A stretch of DNA of 64,000 bases from contig CAINNJ010000063.1 in NCBI GenBank assembly GCA_903851195.1, positions 1 to 64,000 of the forward strand, in the 5' to 3' direction. This DNA comes from an uncultured Acidobacteriia bacterium (GTDB taxonomy: Bacteria > Acidobacteriota > Terriglobia > Bryobacterales > Bryobacteraceae). The translations under genes were made by a program, and so were the position numbers. Under the pieces are notes generated by a model. The model was not told the origin of the DNA. It ran no database searches and saw only the letters and a program-made list of their open reading frames with translations. Below, piece by piece: positions 1 through 12,600 of this stretch (position 1 is the first letter of the stretch; every line of letters starts with the position of its first letter).

Positions 1-1
1 C

Positions 2-310
2 ACCCACCTCGGCATCTCCGACACCAAACAAATCACCACCGGCATCACCGCCGCCGTGAACGCCCAACTCGACCTCGCCAAAATCGAACAAATCAAACTC
101 GAAAACGCCGTCCACGCCGCCGCCTTCTCCGCCATCCCGCCCATCCCCGTCGACACCCTCATGAAACGCTACGACAAAAAGCCCGCCGAATCCGCCCCCG
201 CCGCCCCCGAAACAAAACAAACCCGGACGCCCCACAGCACCCCCTGCACAACCGAAGCCGCCGCGCCCCCGGTCCTGCACCAAACCGCCGCCCAGGCCTG
301 CGCTGCCTGA
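2..310 (+). CDS. C-terminal part of a repeated hypothetical protein (copy A)
   Basis: The window opens inside this gene. The frame is open from base 2 and ends at TGA 308-310. It encodes the last ~102 residues of a protein nearly identical to the C-terminal part of the complete gene at 21729-22445; the two agree over the THLGISDTKQITTGITAAVN stretch and diverge only in the Pro/Ala/Thr-rich tail, where this copy has extra residues (APPVLHQT). The GTG at 56 is internal and not a start. Codon use favours C-ending and AAA/CAA codons, unlike the neighbouring giant genes. The function is unknown; no signal peptide or catalytic motif is visible in this part. The family being multicopy in the genome is an inference from seeing two copies here. 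Confidence 0.75.
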   Translation, partial: THLGISDTKQITTGITAAVNAQLDLAKIEQIKLENAVHAAAFSAIPPIPVDTLMKRYDKKPAESAPAAPETKQTRTPHSTPCTTEAAAPPVLHQTAAQACAA

Positions 311-688
311 TTCGTCCCGAAATCGGTCGCGTCACTCCCTATTAAGGACAATCCTGAAAAGGCCTCTGTCCGCATGATCTTTGCCAATTGAATATTGAAT
401 TTGCCGCGCCGCAGCCCAGGAGAGGCCGCATTGCCGGAATGCGCCCCGAAGCCCGTCGTCTTATCAACGTCGGCCCCCTCGATTACCTGCCCATTAATAC
501 TCCACCACTCCCCGCCTCTACTCACCCGCCGATATCCGCACAATTTTATGTGTCGCTTATTCTGCCGTTGCGTGCCGGGCAGAATTCCGGAAAGCAAAAA
601 ATACTTCACGTGTAGGAGAAAAATCGTGGGTCGAAAAATACGTGTCTTATGGTACAAGTGAACCCTAGTCTTATTTCGGAGAAGTGGT
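311..688. other. Intergenic region: tail of repeat A, then leader of the giant gene
   Basis: Bases 311 to about 400 continue the homology to the region after copy B (22446-22530), including a conserved hairpin. From about 400 to 688 no convincing gene is seen; the short open frames here overlap one another in different frames and lack ribosome sites or recognisable products. The last 90 bases are AT-richer than the surroundings and hold two similar A-rich stretches (around 595-615 and 633-650) followed by GGAGAAG about 5 bases before the ATG at 689, so the promoter and ribosome site of the giant gene probably lie here. Confidence 0.6.
346..371 (+). repeat. Conserved 3' hairpin element, copy A
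   Basis: GGACA at 346-350 pairs with TGTCC at 367-371, and an inner CCT/AGG stem closes a GAAA loop. The same element is found 36 bases after the stop of copy B (22481-22506). Flanking bases that follow (GCATGATCTTT.CCAATTGAAT) are also conserved between the copies. It may be a processing or termination structure, although it lacks a U-tract. Confidence 0.5.
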
Positions 689-3600
689 ATGACCAAAAAA
701 CAAGGCCCAAGTTCGTCGCTTATTCTGGTGGGATTTATCCTGCCTGCCTCCCTATTTGGCGCCACTTCCGCACCGGATCCTCGCGTCCAGGAATATCTGC
801 ATGTGCCGCTGGCCTTCGAAAGGCAGGGACAGGGTCCGGGAGAGCGATATGTCGCGCGTGGACAAGGCTATACCGTAGGCATAGACGGGACCAAGGCCAT
901 TATCGGCGTGGTATCGGAGCAAGGCGAGGGTAAGGATGTCCGGCGTCATGCGGTCTCCCTGGAGTTCGCCGGAGCAAAGCGGGTAGCCGCCTCACCCGGG
1001 CCCGAACTTCCGGGGAAAGTGAACCGGATTCTGGGGAAAGATCCGTCCAAATGGGAAATAGGTCGGTCGACCTACGGGAAAGTGGTGTATTCCGGAATTT
1101 ATCCGGGAATCGACGTCGCCTACTACGGCAATCAGCAGCAGCTGGAATTCGATCTCGTGGTGAAACCGGGCGCGGATCCGCGCGCGATACGCCTGAAGCT
1201 CCGAGGCGCCGGAAAACTGTCGGTGGACAGTTCGGGCGCGCTTGATCTGGGGGAGGCGGCCGGGGGATTGCGGGTCGCGCTGCCGCGGATTTATCAGGAT
1301 GTGAACGGGACGAAGAAGAGCGTCGCGGGGCACTTTGCGATTGTTGGCCGGGATGAAGTGGCTTTTCGGGTGGACCGTTGGGATCGCAGGCGGGCGTTGG
1401 TGATCGATCCGACGATCGTGTATTCAGCCATATTCGGAGGCGGGCTGTTCTCGAGTGGAGGTTATGGGATCCGGGTCGACGGCTCGGGCAATATTGTGAT
1501 TGCGGGCTACACGTATGCAGCCGATTTTCCTACCCTCAACGCGGCGCAGAACGGTTTTGGCGGCAACAACGCCAACGACGCATTTGTCAGCAAGATCAAT
1601 CCCGCCGGAACCGCATTTATCTATTCCACTTATCTTGGCGGTTCAAATTATGACGACGCCCGCGGTCTGGCGCTCGACTCGAGCGGATCAGCGTGGGTCG
1701 CCGGTTACACACAATCCCCCGATTTCCCCCTCCTGAACGCCTCTCAGACAGCCTTTGGGGGAATTGCCGACGCGTTTGTCGCCAAACTCAGTCCGGCAGG
1801 AGCTCTGCAATTTTCTACTTTTCTGGGTGGCAGCTCGAGCGATTACGCATCGGGCATCGCGGTCGACAGTTCCGATAACGCCTACGTGGGTGGCTATTCA
1901 AACGGCGGGGTTTTTCCCACAACTTCGGGAGTCGTTTCGCCCTCCAGCTCGGGGTTTACCGATGTTTTCATCACTAAGTTCTCCCCTTCGGGTGCCGTTC
2001 TCTACTCCACTCTGTTAGGCGGGAGCAGTACTGACGTTGCGGAGGCAATCGCGGTGGACCCAGCGGGTAACGCCTACGTCACGGGCTACAGTTACTCCAG
2101 CTCCTTCACAGGCGCCCCCGCCGGCGGCGCGCAAACGACCAACAGAGGAAGTGGAGATGTATTTGTAGCCAAACTCAACGCGAACGGCACCGCTTTGCTC
2201 TATTTCACTTTCCTTGGGGGATCGGGAAACGATCAGGGAAAAGCCATAGCAGTCGATTCATCGACCGGCTCGGCCTACATCGCCGGACAGACAGCGTCTG
2301 CCGGTCTGGCCACCGCGGGAGCCGCCCAGACCACGATCGGGGGAGCCTCGGACGGATTCATCGCAAAGCTGAATGCCTCCGGAACCGCGTTCAACTACGT
2401 GACGTACCTGGGGGGCAGCCGCAACGATTACCTCACAGCCCTGGCGATCGACGGATCGGGCAATGCCTATGTGTCGGGCTATACCGAGTCCGTCAATTTA
2501 CCAACGGCGTCGGCTTTGCAGCCGGCGCTTCCGGGGAACGGTGTGTCCCTGTTTAACAGCAGCAGTTCGGGCGCCGTCTGGTCTCCTTTCGATGCGAACA
2601 TTCCGGGCGCGGTCACCGACATTTCGATCAATCCAGGCAGCGGCTCCGAGGTCGTCCTGACCGATGCCGGCATTTACCGGAGTGTGAACGGAGGCGCTTC
2701 CTGGAGTCAGCAGTCCGGGGTTTCCTTCTCTTCTTTGTCCACCAGCTTTCTTTCGCGCAGTCCGGTGGCGCCTGCCACCATCTACGCAGCGAGCTGCTGC
2801 AGTTCGATTTATAAGTCCACGGACGACGGAATCACGTGGAATTTCGTCGGGAATGCCCTGGGGCAGGCTAAGGGGCTGCTGGCCGATCCTCTGTCAGCCT
2901 CCACGCTCTACGCGTACACTTATACCTCCCCCTATGTCTTCAAATCCACGGACGGCGGTTCGACGTGGAACTCCGCCACGACGGGTCTGCCGGGATCTCC
3001 GGTGAACTCGATGGTGGCGACCACGGACGGAGCTATCTATGCAGGCACGAACGGGGCGGGGATTTATAAGAGCGTCAATCAGGGTGGATCGTGGACGGCA
3101 GTCAACACGGGGCTCTCGTCCGCTTCATATGTGAATTACAGCCAGTCTCTTGCCGCGTCCGGAACTACCTTGTATTTCGCCGGGAGCACCATTTACAAGA
3201 GTACCGACGGCGGCGCGAGCTGGTCGGCCACTTCGGCGTATGTGGGCACTTATTCGGTCGCCGCGTCCGCGCAGAATCCCTCCGTTCTTTATGCGTACAC
3301 GTATAACAATTTCGTTCAGAAATCCACCGATGGCGGAGCGACGTGGAACGCGGCGGGAACGGGTCTCCCAACGACTTCATACTATTACAACTCCAAACTC
3401 GTAGTGGACCCCGGCAACAGCGCCCATGTTTCTGTTGTCGCGCCGGTGAACACAGCGGCGTTTGCGGCCAAACTCAACAGCGCCGGGTCCGCGCTGACTT
3501 GGTCCACGTATCTGGGCGGCTCGAGTACATCCTACGCCTACGCCATGGCAAACGACGGGACGGGGAACACCTTGATTACCGGCTACACGAGCGGGAGTGC

Positions 3601-6600
3601 CTTTCCCCGAACCTCCTCGGCTTTGCCGGCCGGGACCTACGGCGCTTTCCTGACTAAGATATCGGATTCCACGGCGGCGTGTTCCACGCTCTCGATCAGC
3701 CCCGGAAACCAGACAATATCCCCTTATGGTCAGACACTCACCTACAGCGTGGTTGCCCCGAGCGGCTGCAACTGGACTGCGTCGCTGAATCAATCCTGGG
3801 CGACAATCACATCCGGCGCTTCCGGTGCGGGATCCAGCATCGTCACGGTTCAGGTCAATTACAACTCGAACAGCGCGACGCAGACGGCGATTCTGACGGT
3901 TGGCTCTCAATCCGTCACGATCACTCAGCCCAGCAGTTCATGCGTCTTCAATCCGGATCAAACTACTTATGCCGTCCCGGCAAATGGCGGAACCATTCCC
4001 GTAACGCTGACCGCGACATCCGGTTGCCCCTGGAGCATCACGAACAACTATTCCTCGGCGGTGTCGGTGGCGCCTGCTTCGTCCGGCTCCGGCAATGCCG
4101 TTCTCAGTCTCACGGTGACACCGAACCGCTCCCCTTCGGCGCGAAACTTCTACCTTCCGGTCGGAACGGCCCAGATCCAGCTCGTCCAGCCGAGCAATAT
4201 CCTGACCGTGACCACCACTTCCGTGCCCGGCGGCGCCATCGGCGCTTACTACGCCACAACACTGTCGGCCAGCGGTGGCGCCCCGCCTTACAGCAACTGG
4301 ACCGTGGCGACCGGATCTTTACCACCCGGCCTGACTCTCAACCCGACGACCGGCGTAATCAGCGGGATCCCCTCCACACGCACGGGAAGTCCCTATGCGT
4401 TCAGCGTTACGGCGAAAGACAGCACGAATAGCGTGACCTCCGCGAGCAGTCTCTCGATCGCGATCGGCCCGTTCGCAACCTCGCCCGGTCAGAGCGAAGC
4501 GCTGGCTTCGCCGCGGATGTCGGGCCAGTTGTTATTCCCGTTCGTAACCGATTTCTCCGGTTTCGACACGGAACTCACCATTTCGAACACGTCTCTCGAC
4601 ACTCTGGGCAGCGCGGCACTGAGCGGCACCTGTACGCTCAGCTTCTACGGGACCGGCGCGCCTTCGCCCGGCGTGAATGTGGCTCTGCCCGGCGGAGCGC
4701 TGGCGGCGGGATCCACCCGGGTGGTGCAACTCTCCAGCGTCGCCCCGGCATTTCAGGGCTACGTGATCGCCAACTGCACCTTTCCTCTGGCGCGGGGCAC
4801 GGCGAGGTCGGTTTACAACGCAGGGCAGCCGAACAGTCTGATTCTGCCCTCCGACGCGCAGGTAATCACCTTGCCCCGGACGGTTCCTTCGACGACAAGC
4901 TTTCTGCTTCCGTTCGTCACGAATCAGTTGGGATTCGATACGGGAATCTCCATTGCGAATACCAGTTCCGATCCGTTTGGCTCCAGTGGAGCGACACCAA
5001 CTTCGGGCAGTTGCACGCTGAATTTCTACGGTGTCGGCGCGCCTTCGCCCGGCACCGGCGTCGCCCTTCCGTACGGGCCAATCGCAAGCGGCACGTCCCA
5101 GGCGTTTACGCTTTCCAGCGTCGCCGCGGGCTTTCAGGGCTACATTATTGGCCAGTGCAATTTCGGCGCGGTTGCGGCATATGCATATGGCATTTACGGA
5201 GCCGGGCAGCCCAACGGATACGCTTTTGCCGACGTGCCGGAAGTGCTCGCTCTGCCGCGAAGCGCCAGTCCCCAGCCGCTGCTGTTTCCGGCGGTGACCA
5301 ATCAGAACGGCACCGAGACCGGCATCGCGATCGCGAACACCTCTTCCGATCCTTTCGGCAGTGTCACCGCCTCGGGCGCCTGCACGCTGAGTTTTTACGG
5401 GACCAACGCGCCGTCTTCGTTTACCACTCCGACTATCCCCGCCGGCACGGTTTACACCGCAACCCTCTCGGCGATGGGCGCCACCGGGTTCAAGGGATAT
5501 GTAACCGCGGCCTGCCCGTTCGGCCCGGCGCGGGGATTCGCTTTCGTGCTTCCTCCGGTTACGAGCAACACTTATTCGGTAACGCCGGAAGTGGTGAGCA
5601 CACCGCGGAACAGTGCCGCCTCCTCTCTTCTGTTCTCCAACGTGACAGCCGTGAACGGCTATGACACGAAGATCGACATTTCCAATACTTCTCTGGACAC
5701 CTTCGGCACCGTTGCTTCCGCCGGCTCCTGCAAAATCTCCTACTACGGCACGGTGAACGGCGGCAGCGCGCCCTCGCCGCAGACATCCGTCAGCATCGCC
5801 GCAGGGAGCCAGTTGTCGTTTTCGCTCTGGCAGGGCAACACCAGCCAGGGAATCGCGGGCGCACCCGGATTCCGCGGCTATATCATCGCGGACTGCGCTT
5901 TCCCGCAGGCCCGTGGCACGGCGGAAATCACCGGCGCGGTGGTGGTTGGCACGTCGGCGTTGCCTGCCGGCAGCGTGGGGACGGCGTATTCGCAGACGCT
6001 GAAAGCCGTCAATGGCTTTTCGCCGTACAGCAACTGGACTGTGGCGTCCGGCGCGCTGCCTGGGGGACTGACCCTCAACGCCGCGACGGGTGTCATATCC
6101 GGAACGCCGGCGACGACCGCCGGAAGTCCGTTCTCCTTCGGCGTCAGCGTGCAGGATGCGGCGGGCAATGTTTCCGGCGTGCGCAGCCTGTCCATTGCGA
6201 TCGGAAGTACGAGCATTACCGGCAGCGTGAAGTGGAACGGCTCGCCGGTTCCAGGGGCCACGGTGCAACTGAAAGCCGCCGGCGATTATTCCACTCAGCC
6301 GGTGCTGGCGAGCGCGACGGCGGGCAGCGACGGAAGCTTTGTGATCGCGAACGCTCCGGCCGGTTCGTTCACACTTTATGCGGTGAGCCCTTCGAGTGAC
6401 TACTGGTCGTGGTCGGCTACCAGCATCACGGTGGTCGCCGGACAAACGAACAATGCGGGCACTCTCACGTTGTCGAAGATTCTCCAGTTGAGTTCCCCCG
6501 CGAATAATGCCACCGGCGTGTCGCTTACCCCGACTTTGCAGTGGGTTGCATTTTCGGGGGCAACCAGCTACCAGGTCGGCGTCTTTGACAACTCGACCGG

Positions 6601-9600
6601 CGCGAGCGTGTTCACCCAGACGACCACGGGCACCCAGGCGACGATAAGTCCGGCGCTGACAGGCGGCCACAACTACCAGTGGAGTGTCTACGCCAACAAC
6701 GCCAGCGGTCAGATTGCGTACTTCAGCGCGTGGTCCTTTACCACGTTAGCCGCGACAACCACTACGCTGACATCGGCATCAAACCCGGCTGCCTTCGGTC
6801 AGCCTCTGTACCTCACAGCAGCCGTATTGCCCGCGACGGCAACGGGCACGGTCACGTTCAAAGATGGCGGGGTAACGCTGGGCACAGCAACCCTGAGTTC
6901 GGGAACCGCGTCTTTCACGGCCTCCGCGGGCGCGCTTGTGGCCGGGTCTCACGTTCTGACGGCGGTCTACGGCGGAGACACGACGAATCCCCCCAGCACC
7001 TCCGCCGCTTTGTCCCAGACCGTCAGTGTGGCCAGTTCCAGCATCGTAGCCGCGTCTTCGGCGAACCCATCGCTTTCCGGTCAGAGCATTACGCTCACCG
7101 CCGTGGTGACGCCTTATGCCGCATCGGGCACCGTGACGTTCCTCGACGGCTCGAATGTGCTGGGAACGGCAACTCTGAATCTGGGGACCGCGAAACTGGC
7201 GGTGTCGGGTCTGTCCGCCGGCGCGCACAGCTTCGTGGCGAACTATTCGGGTGACGCGAACGACATCGGATCGGCGTCTACCTCGGTGGCCCAGATGGTT
7301 TTGGCTCCGACGATTGCGACGACAACCACTCTGGCCTCGTCATCAAATCCCTCGAAGTTCGGACAGAGCGTGACTCTGACCGCGACCGTCGTCCCTTCGG
7401 GCGCGACGGGAAACGTGACGTTCTATGACGGCACCACGGTGCTGGGCACCAGCGTGGTATCGGGCGGCAAGGCGACGCTGACCACAAAGCTGTTGCCGAC
7501 AGGCGCGCGCTCGCTGAAAGCCTGGTTCGCGTTTGGGTCCACGTACTCGTCGAGCGGCTCCGCCGTCCTGAGCCAGGTGGTCGGCGCCACTCCAATCGCA
7601 TCCAACGGCTTCCTGCCAGCGGTTACCTATCCGGCAGGAACCTTTCCGGAAGCTGTCGCCGTGGGAGATTTTAATGGCGACAACAAGCCCGATATGGTCG
7701 TGGCGAATTTCTCCACGAGCGATGTCAGTGTGTTTCTCGGGAACGGCGACGGGACGTTTGGCGCCGCGGTCAGTTACGCCGTGGGTAGCAATCCCTTTGG
7801 CGTGACAATCGGAGACTTCAACGGCGACGGCAAAGCGGATCTGGTGGTGGGTAACGGCAACTCCAATAACTTGAGTGTGCTGCTGGGGAATGGCGACGGT
7901 ACTTTCCAGGCGGCGGTCAACTACAGTGGGGCATACGACTGGGTCGTTACAGGAGATTTTAACGGAGACGGGATCACCGATCTGGCGTCTCTGGGCGCCG
8001 GGGGCGCAAGCGTCATGCTCGGCAAAGGCGACGGAACCTTCTTCCCCCAGGCGATCTATCCGACCGGGAGTGGTTCTTTTGGAATCAGCGCGGGCGACTT
8101 CAACGGGGATGGACGAGTCGATCTCGCCGTTTCGAACAACGGCGACAACGATGTGACGATCCTGCTGGGCAATGGCGACGGCACATTCCGGACGGCGGGG
8201 CGTTTTGCCACCGGAGGGAGACCGCGCGATGTGACGGTGGGCGACTTCAACGGCGACGGCAAGGCGGATCTCGGGATCGCCAATAACCTGGACAACACGG
8301 TCAGCGTGCTGACGGGCAATGGCGACGGAACGTTCCAGACGGCCGCGAATTATCCTCTGGCGACCGCGTTTGGCTGGCACGTCGTGGCCGGAGATGTGAA
8401 TAGCGACGGCAAAACAGATCTTGTCGCGGGCAGCAGCGTGCTCCTGGGTAACGGAGACGGAACGTTTCAGTCCGTCGTGAACTACTCGACCCTGGGCTAT
8501 CAGGCCAGCGCGCTGAGCGATTTAAACGGCGACGGCGTGCCCGACATTGCGGTAGCCGGTTCCGGCGCCACCGTTTTACTCGGAAAGCCGTCCGTCTCGC
8601 CCTATACCATCACCGCTCTGACGCCGAACTCGGCCCCGGCCGGCGGCGGCGATGTCGCGTTGTCGATCGCGGGCTCCAATCTTGCGAGCGCAACCAGAGT
8701 GGCCTGGACCAGGCCAGGCGGCACGACCGTCCTGCTCGCGGCAAGTTTCGCGTCCGCGGCCCAGATAACAGCCTCTCTGCCCGCGTACCTGATGACCACG
8801 GCGGGCCCCGTTCAGATCGCGGTGAGCGATTCGACGGGCACGGTGATTTCCAACCAGCTGCCCTTCACCATTACGTCGCCTTATTCCATCACGTCACTGA
8901 CGCCGAATACGGCAGCGGCCGGCAGCGGTCCTGTCTCGTTGTCGATCGCGGGCTCCAATTTGTCGAGCGCATCCAAAGTGGCCTGGACCAGTCCCGGCGG
9001 CACGACGACGCTGCTTTCACCCGGCACGATTGCCGCGGCACAGATGTTGGCCACACTGCCCGCGGCGTTGTTGACGACGGCGGGTACCGCTCAGGTTGCG
9101 GTGAGCGACGCCACGGGCGCCGTATTTTCCAACCAGCTGCCCTTTACCATTGCGGGGCCGTCGATCACGTCGCTGACGCCGAATACCGTTTCGGCGGGCA
9201 GCGGTCCCGTTGCGTTGTCGATCGCGGGTTTCAATCTCACGGGCGCAACCAAAGTGGCCTGGACGCGGTCCGGCGGCGCCACGGTTCTGCTTTCGGCAAG
9301 TTTCACGTCGGCGGCACAGATAACAGCATCCCTGCCCGCATACCTGATGACCACGGCGGGCGCCGTTCAGATCGCGGTGAGCGATGCCGCGGGCGGCGTG
9401 GTTTCCAACCAGCTGCCGTTTACCATCACGGCGGCGCTTCCGGCACTCACCATCACCACCGGGAGTCTGAATCCGGCGACGCCGGGGAGCTTCTACTCGC
9501 AGGCCCTCGGCGCCAGCGGCGGCAACGGATCCTACACGTGGTCCGCGTCGGGCCTCCCTTCGTGGCTGAGTCTGACTTCGGCCGGCGTCCTGTCCGGCAC

Positions 9601-12600
9601 GCCGACGACTGAGGTCGGCCCCGTATTCGTGGTCACCGTGACCAGCGGCAGTCTGGTCACCTCCAAAACGTTCACACTTTCGGCCGCGACACAAACGGGC
9701 ACGCACAACTACCGTATCGATACGATCGCGGGACAGCTGCGTCCGAGCGGAGTGCCGGGCACCAGCACCTTCCTGCAGGCTCCCCAGGGACTCGCATTCG
9801 ACGGCTCAGGCAGCCTGTACATCGTGGAAGTGGATGGCGCCATCGTTCGTAAAATCGATGCGGCAAATACATCGGTTTCCACCGTGGCGGGCACCGGGTT
9901 CCTGCACCGCCACACGGGATCGGGCGGACCCGCGCTTTCCGCGTCCTTTAACGCCGTCCGTTACGTAGCTGTCGACAGTTCCGGAAATCTCTTTCTTACG
10001 GAGTGGGGAAGTTGCGTTGTCGACCGGGTCGACGCGGTGACGCAGGTGATCACCGTGTATGCGGGAACGGCCGGCACTTGCGGATTTGCGGGCGACGGCG
10101 GACTCGCCACCAGCGCTCAGTTCTCGTCCAACGTCCGCGGCATCGCGGTGGATTCAGCCGGCGTGCTGTACATCGCCGACAGCGGGAACTCGCGCATCCG
10201 TACGGTGGATCCGGTTACCGGGATCGTGGCGACCTTCGCCGGCAACGGAGATTCCTACAGCGGCGATAACGGGCAGGCCGCGGCGGCCGGGCTGGGTAGT
10301 CCCGTGGGAATCGCGCTCGACGCCTCGGGCAATCTGTTTGTGGGCGCCTCCAGCCGTATCCGGCGGATCGACAGGACGTCCGGCATTATCACCACCTACG
10401 CCGGGACGGGATCTTCGACGTACAACGGAGAAGGGGTTGCGGCCACCAGCGCCAATATCGGCACTCCCCGGGGCCTCGGTTTCGATAACTCCGGCAACCT
10501 CTATTTTGCCGACTCGGCCAACCTTCGCATCCGTCGCGTCGACGCCGCGACCCGACTGGTCACCACCATCGGGGGCAACGGCACCGCCGGACTGAGTGGC
10601 GACGGCGGACCCGGGCCATCGGCACAGATGACGAATTGCGAAGGGCTGGCCGTGGATGCTTCGGGCAACGTGTACTTCTCGGATTTCTCCGGCGGACGAG
10701 TCAGGAAGCTGACGAACAACGGCGGTGGTGTCTGGACCATCGGCCCCTTCGCGGGCTCGAACGGCCCGGAAAACGTGGCTCCTCTCGCTGCATTAACCCC
10801 GTATCCCCTCGGAGTCGCGACCGACGGGAATTCCAACATTCTTATCAGCGGCGGGACCGACGGCCGCATTCGCAAGGTCACCTCCGCTCTCACCAGCCTG
10901 CAAACGATCGCAGGCGCCGGATACTACGGCGGGGATAGCGGCGATGGCGGCCCGGCGACCGGCGCGGTGCTGAATTTCCCTGGTCAGATTGCCCGGGACG
11001 CCGCGGGGAACATCTACATCGCCGAGAGCCTCACGGTCAGAAAGATCGACGTCCTCGGAAATATTTCGACCGTGGCGGGCTCCTACACGTCCACAACCAG
11101 CGCCACCGATGGCGCGGTCGCGACATCCGTTCAGTTGATCATCGGGGGAATCGCCGTAAATTCCTCCGGCGCCGTGTTTTTCTCGGACACGCTAAACCAC
11201 AAAGTCTGGGGAATCGCGGCCGGAAAGCTCTATACGGTCGCGGGCACCGGAACGCCAGGGACCAGCCCCAACGGCACCATGGCAACCGCGGCCGCGCTCA
11301 ACACGCCCTTGGGCATCAGGTTTGATGGCGCGGGCAATCTGCTGATTGCCGATTATGGCAACGCTCTGGTCCGAATGATCCAGAGCGGCGGCCAGATACT
11401 CACCGTGGCCGGAACCGGCGTTCTCGGCTACTCCGGAGACGGCCTGCCCGCAACCATGGCACAGATTCGGGCCTCCGACATCGCGGTCGCTCCGAACGGA
11501 GATTTGTTCCTTGCCGCAGGCTCCGAGATCCGTCTGGTAACGCATGCAACCGGCCTGATCGAAACGGTCGCCGGCACGGGAATCAGCGGGTTCGGCGGAG
11601 ATGGAGGCCCGGCACGCTCCGCGCAGATCGCATCCGGCGCGATCAATCTGGACGCCGCGGGGCGTCTGCTGATCGCGGACACCGATAACAACGTCATTCG
11701 CCGCCTGTCCCCGACATCCTCATCGGTGGCGATCACGACCGCGTCGTTGCCCGACGGCACCGTGAACAACGCTTATTCCGCAACCCTGGCGGCGACCGGC
11801 GGGTCGGGCGGCTATGCAAACTGGACCGTCGTATCGGGCGCCCTTCCGCCCGGCCTGACTCTGGACCCGGCAACCGGGATCATCGGCGGTATTCCCTCCG
11901 CCGGATCGAGCAGTCCTTATACTTTCTCCGTCGCGGTGCGGGACTCTTCGAATACTTTTTCTCTGCCGGCCAACCTGTCGCTCCGCATCAATTCCTTCGC
12001 CATTACGTCGTTGAACCCGACTGCTGTTCCGGTCGGCAGCGCGGGCACCCGGGTCACTGTCACGGGATCCGGTTTGTCAACGGCGGGGGCGGTTGTGTTC
12101 ACCAGCCCGGGAGGCGTCGTCACCGTGCTTCCTCCCTCGCTGATCGCCGCCGCGCAGGTTGCGGCCACCATTCCGGCGTCGCTGCTGACGTCCGCCGGCA
12201 CGGCTCAGGTGGCATTGTCGGATGGTTCGGGCGTGCTTTCCAATCGGTTGCCCCTGCAGATCACGCCGTTCACCATCGCTTCAATCAGCCCGGCCACGAT
12301 ACCGGCGGGCAGCGCGAGCACTTCTGTCAGCATCGCGGGAACCGGTCTTGGGACCGCGGCGAAAGTGGCGTTCACCAGCCCCGGCGGCGCGGTCACTCTG
12401 ATTACTCCCTCGCTGATCGCCGCCGCGCAGGTCGCCGCGACCATCCCGGCGTCGCTGCTGACCACCAGCGGCACGGCTCAGGTGGCACTGGCGGACGGTT
12501 CCGGCGCGCTTTCGAATCAGTTGCCGCTCACAATCTCGTCGTCGGCGGTGACGCTGTCCCTTGGCGACGGATCGGGCCGTCCAGGACAGACCGTGGAGAT

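Noticed and set aside
388-661. Short open frames in the 311-688 gap
   Set aside because: They overlap one another in different frames, lack ribosome sites, and their translations show no similarity I recognise.
4532-6670. Long minus-strand open frame (712 codons) inside the giant gene
   Set aside because: Its translation is Arg-rich and low in hydrophobic strands, and it is antisense to clear SGxCTLxFYG-type repeats; typical GC-driven shadow.
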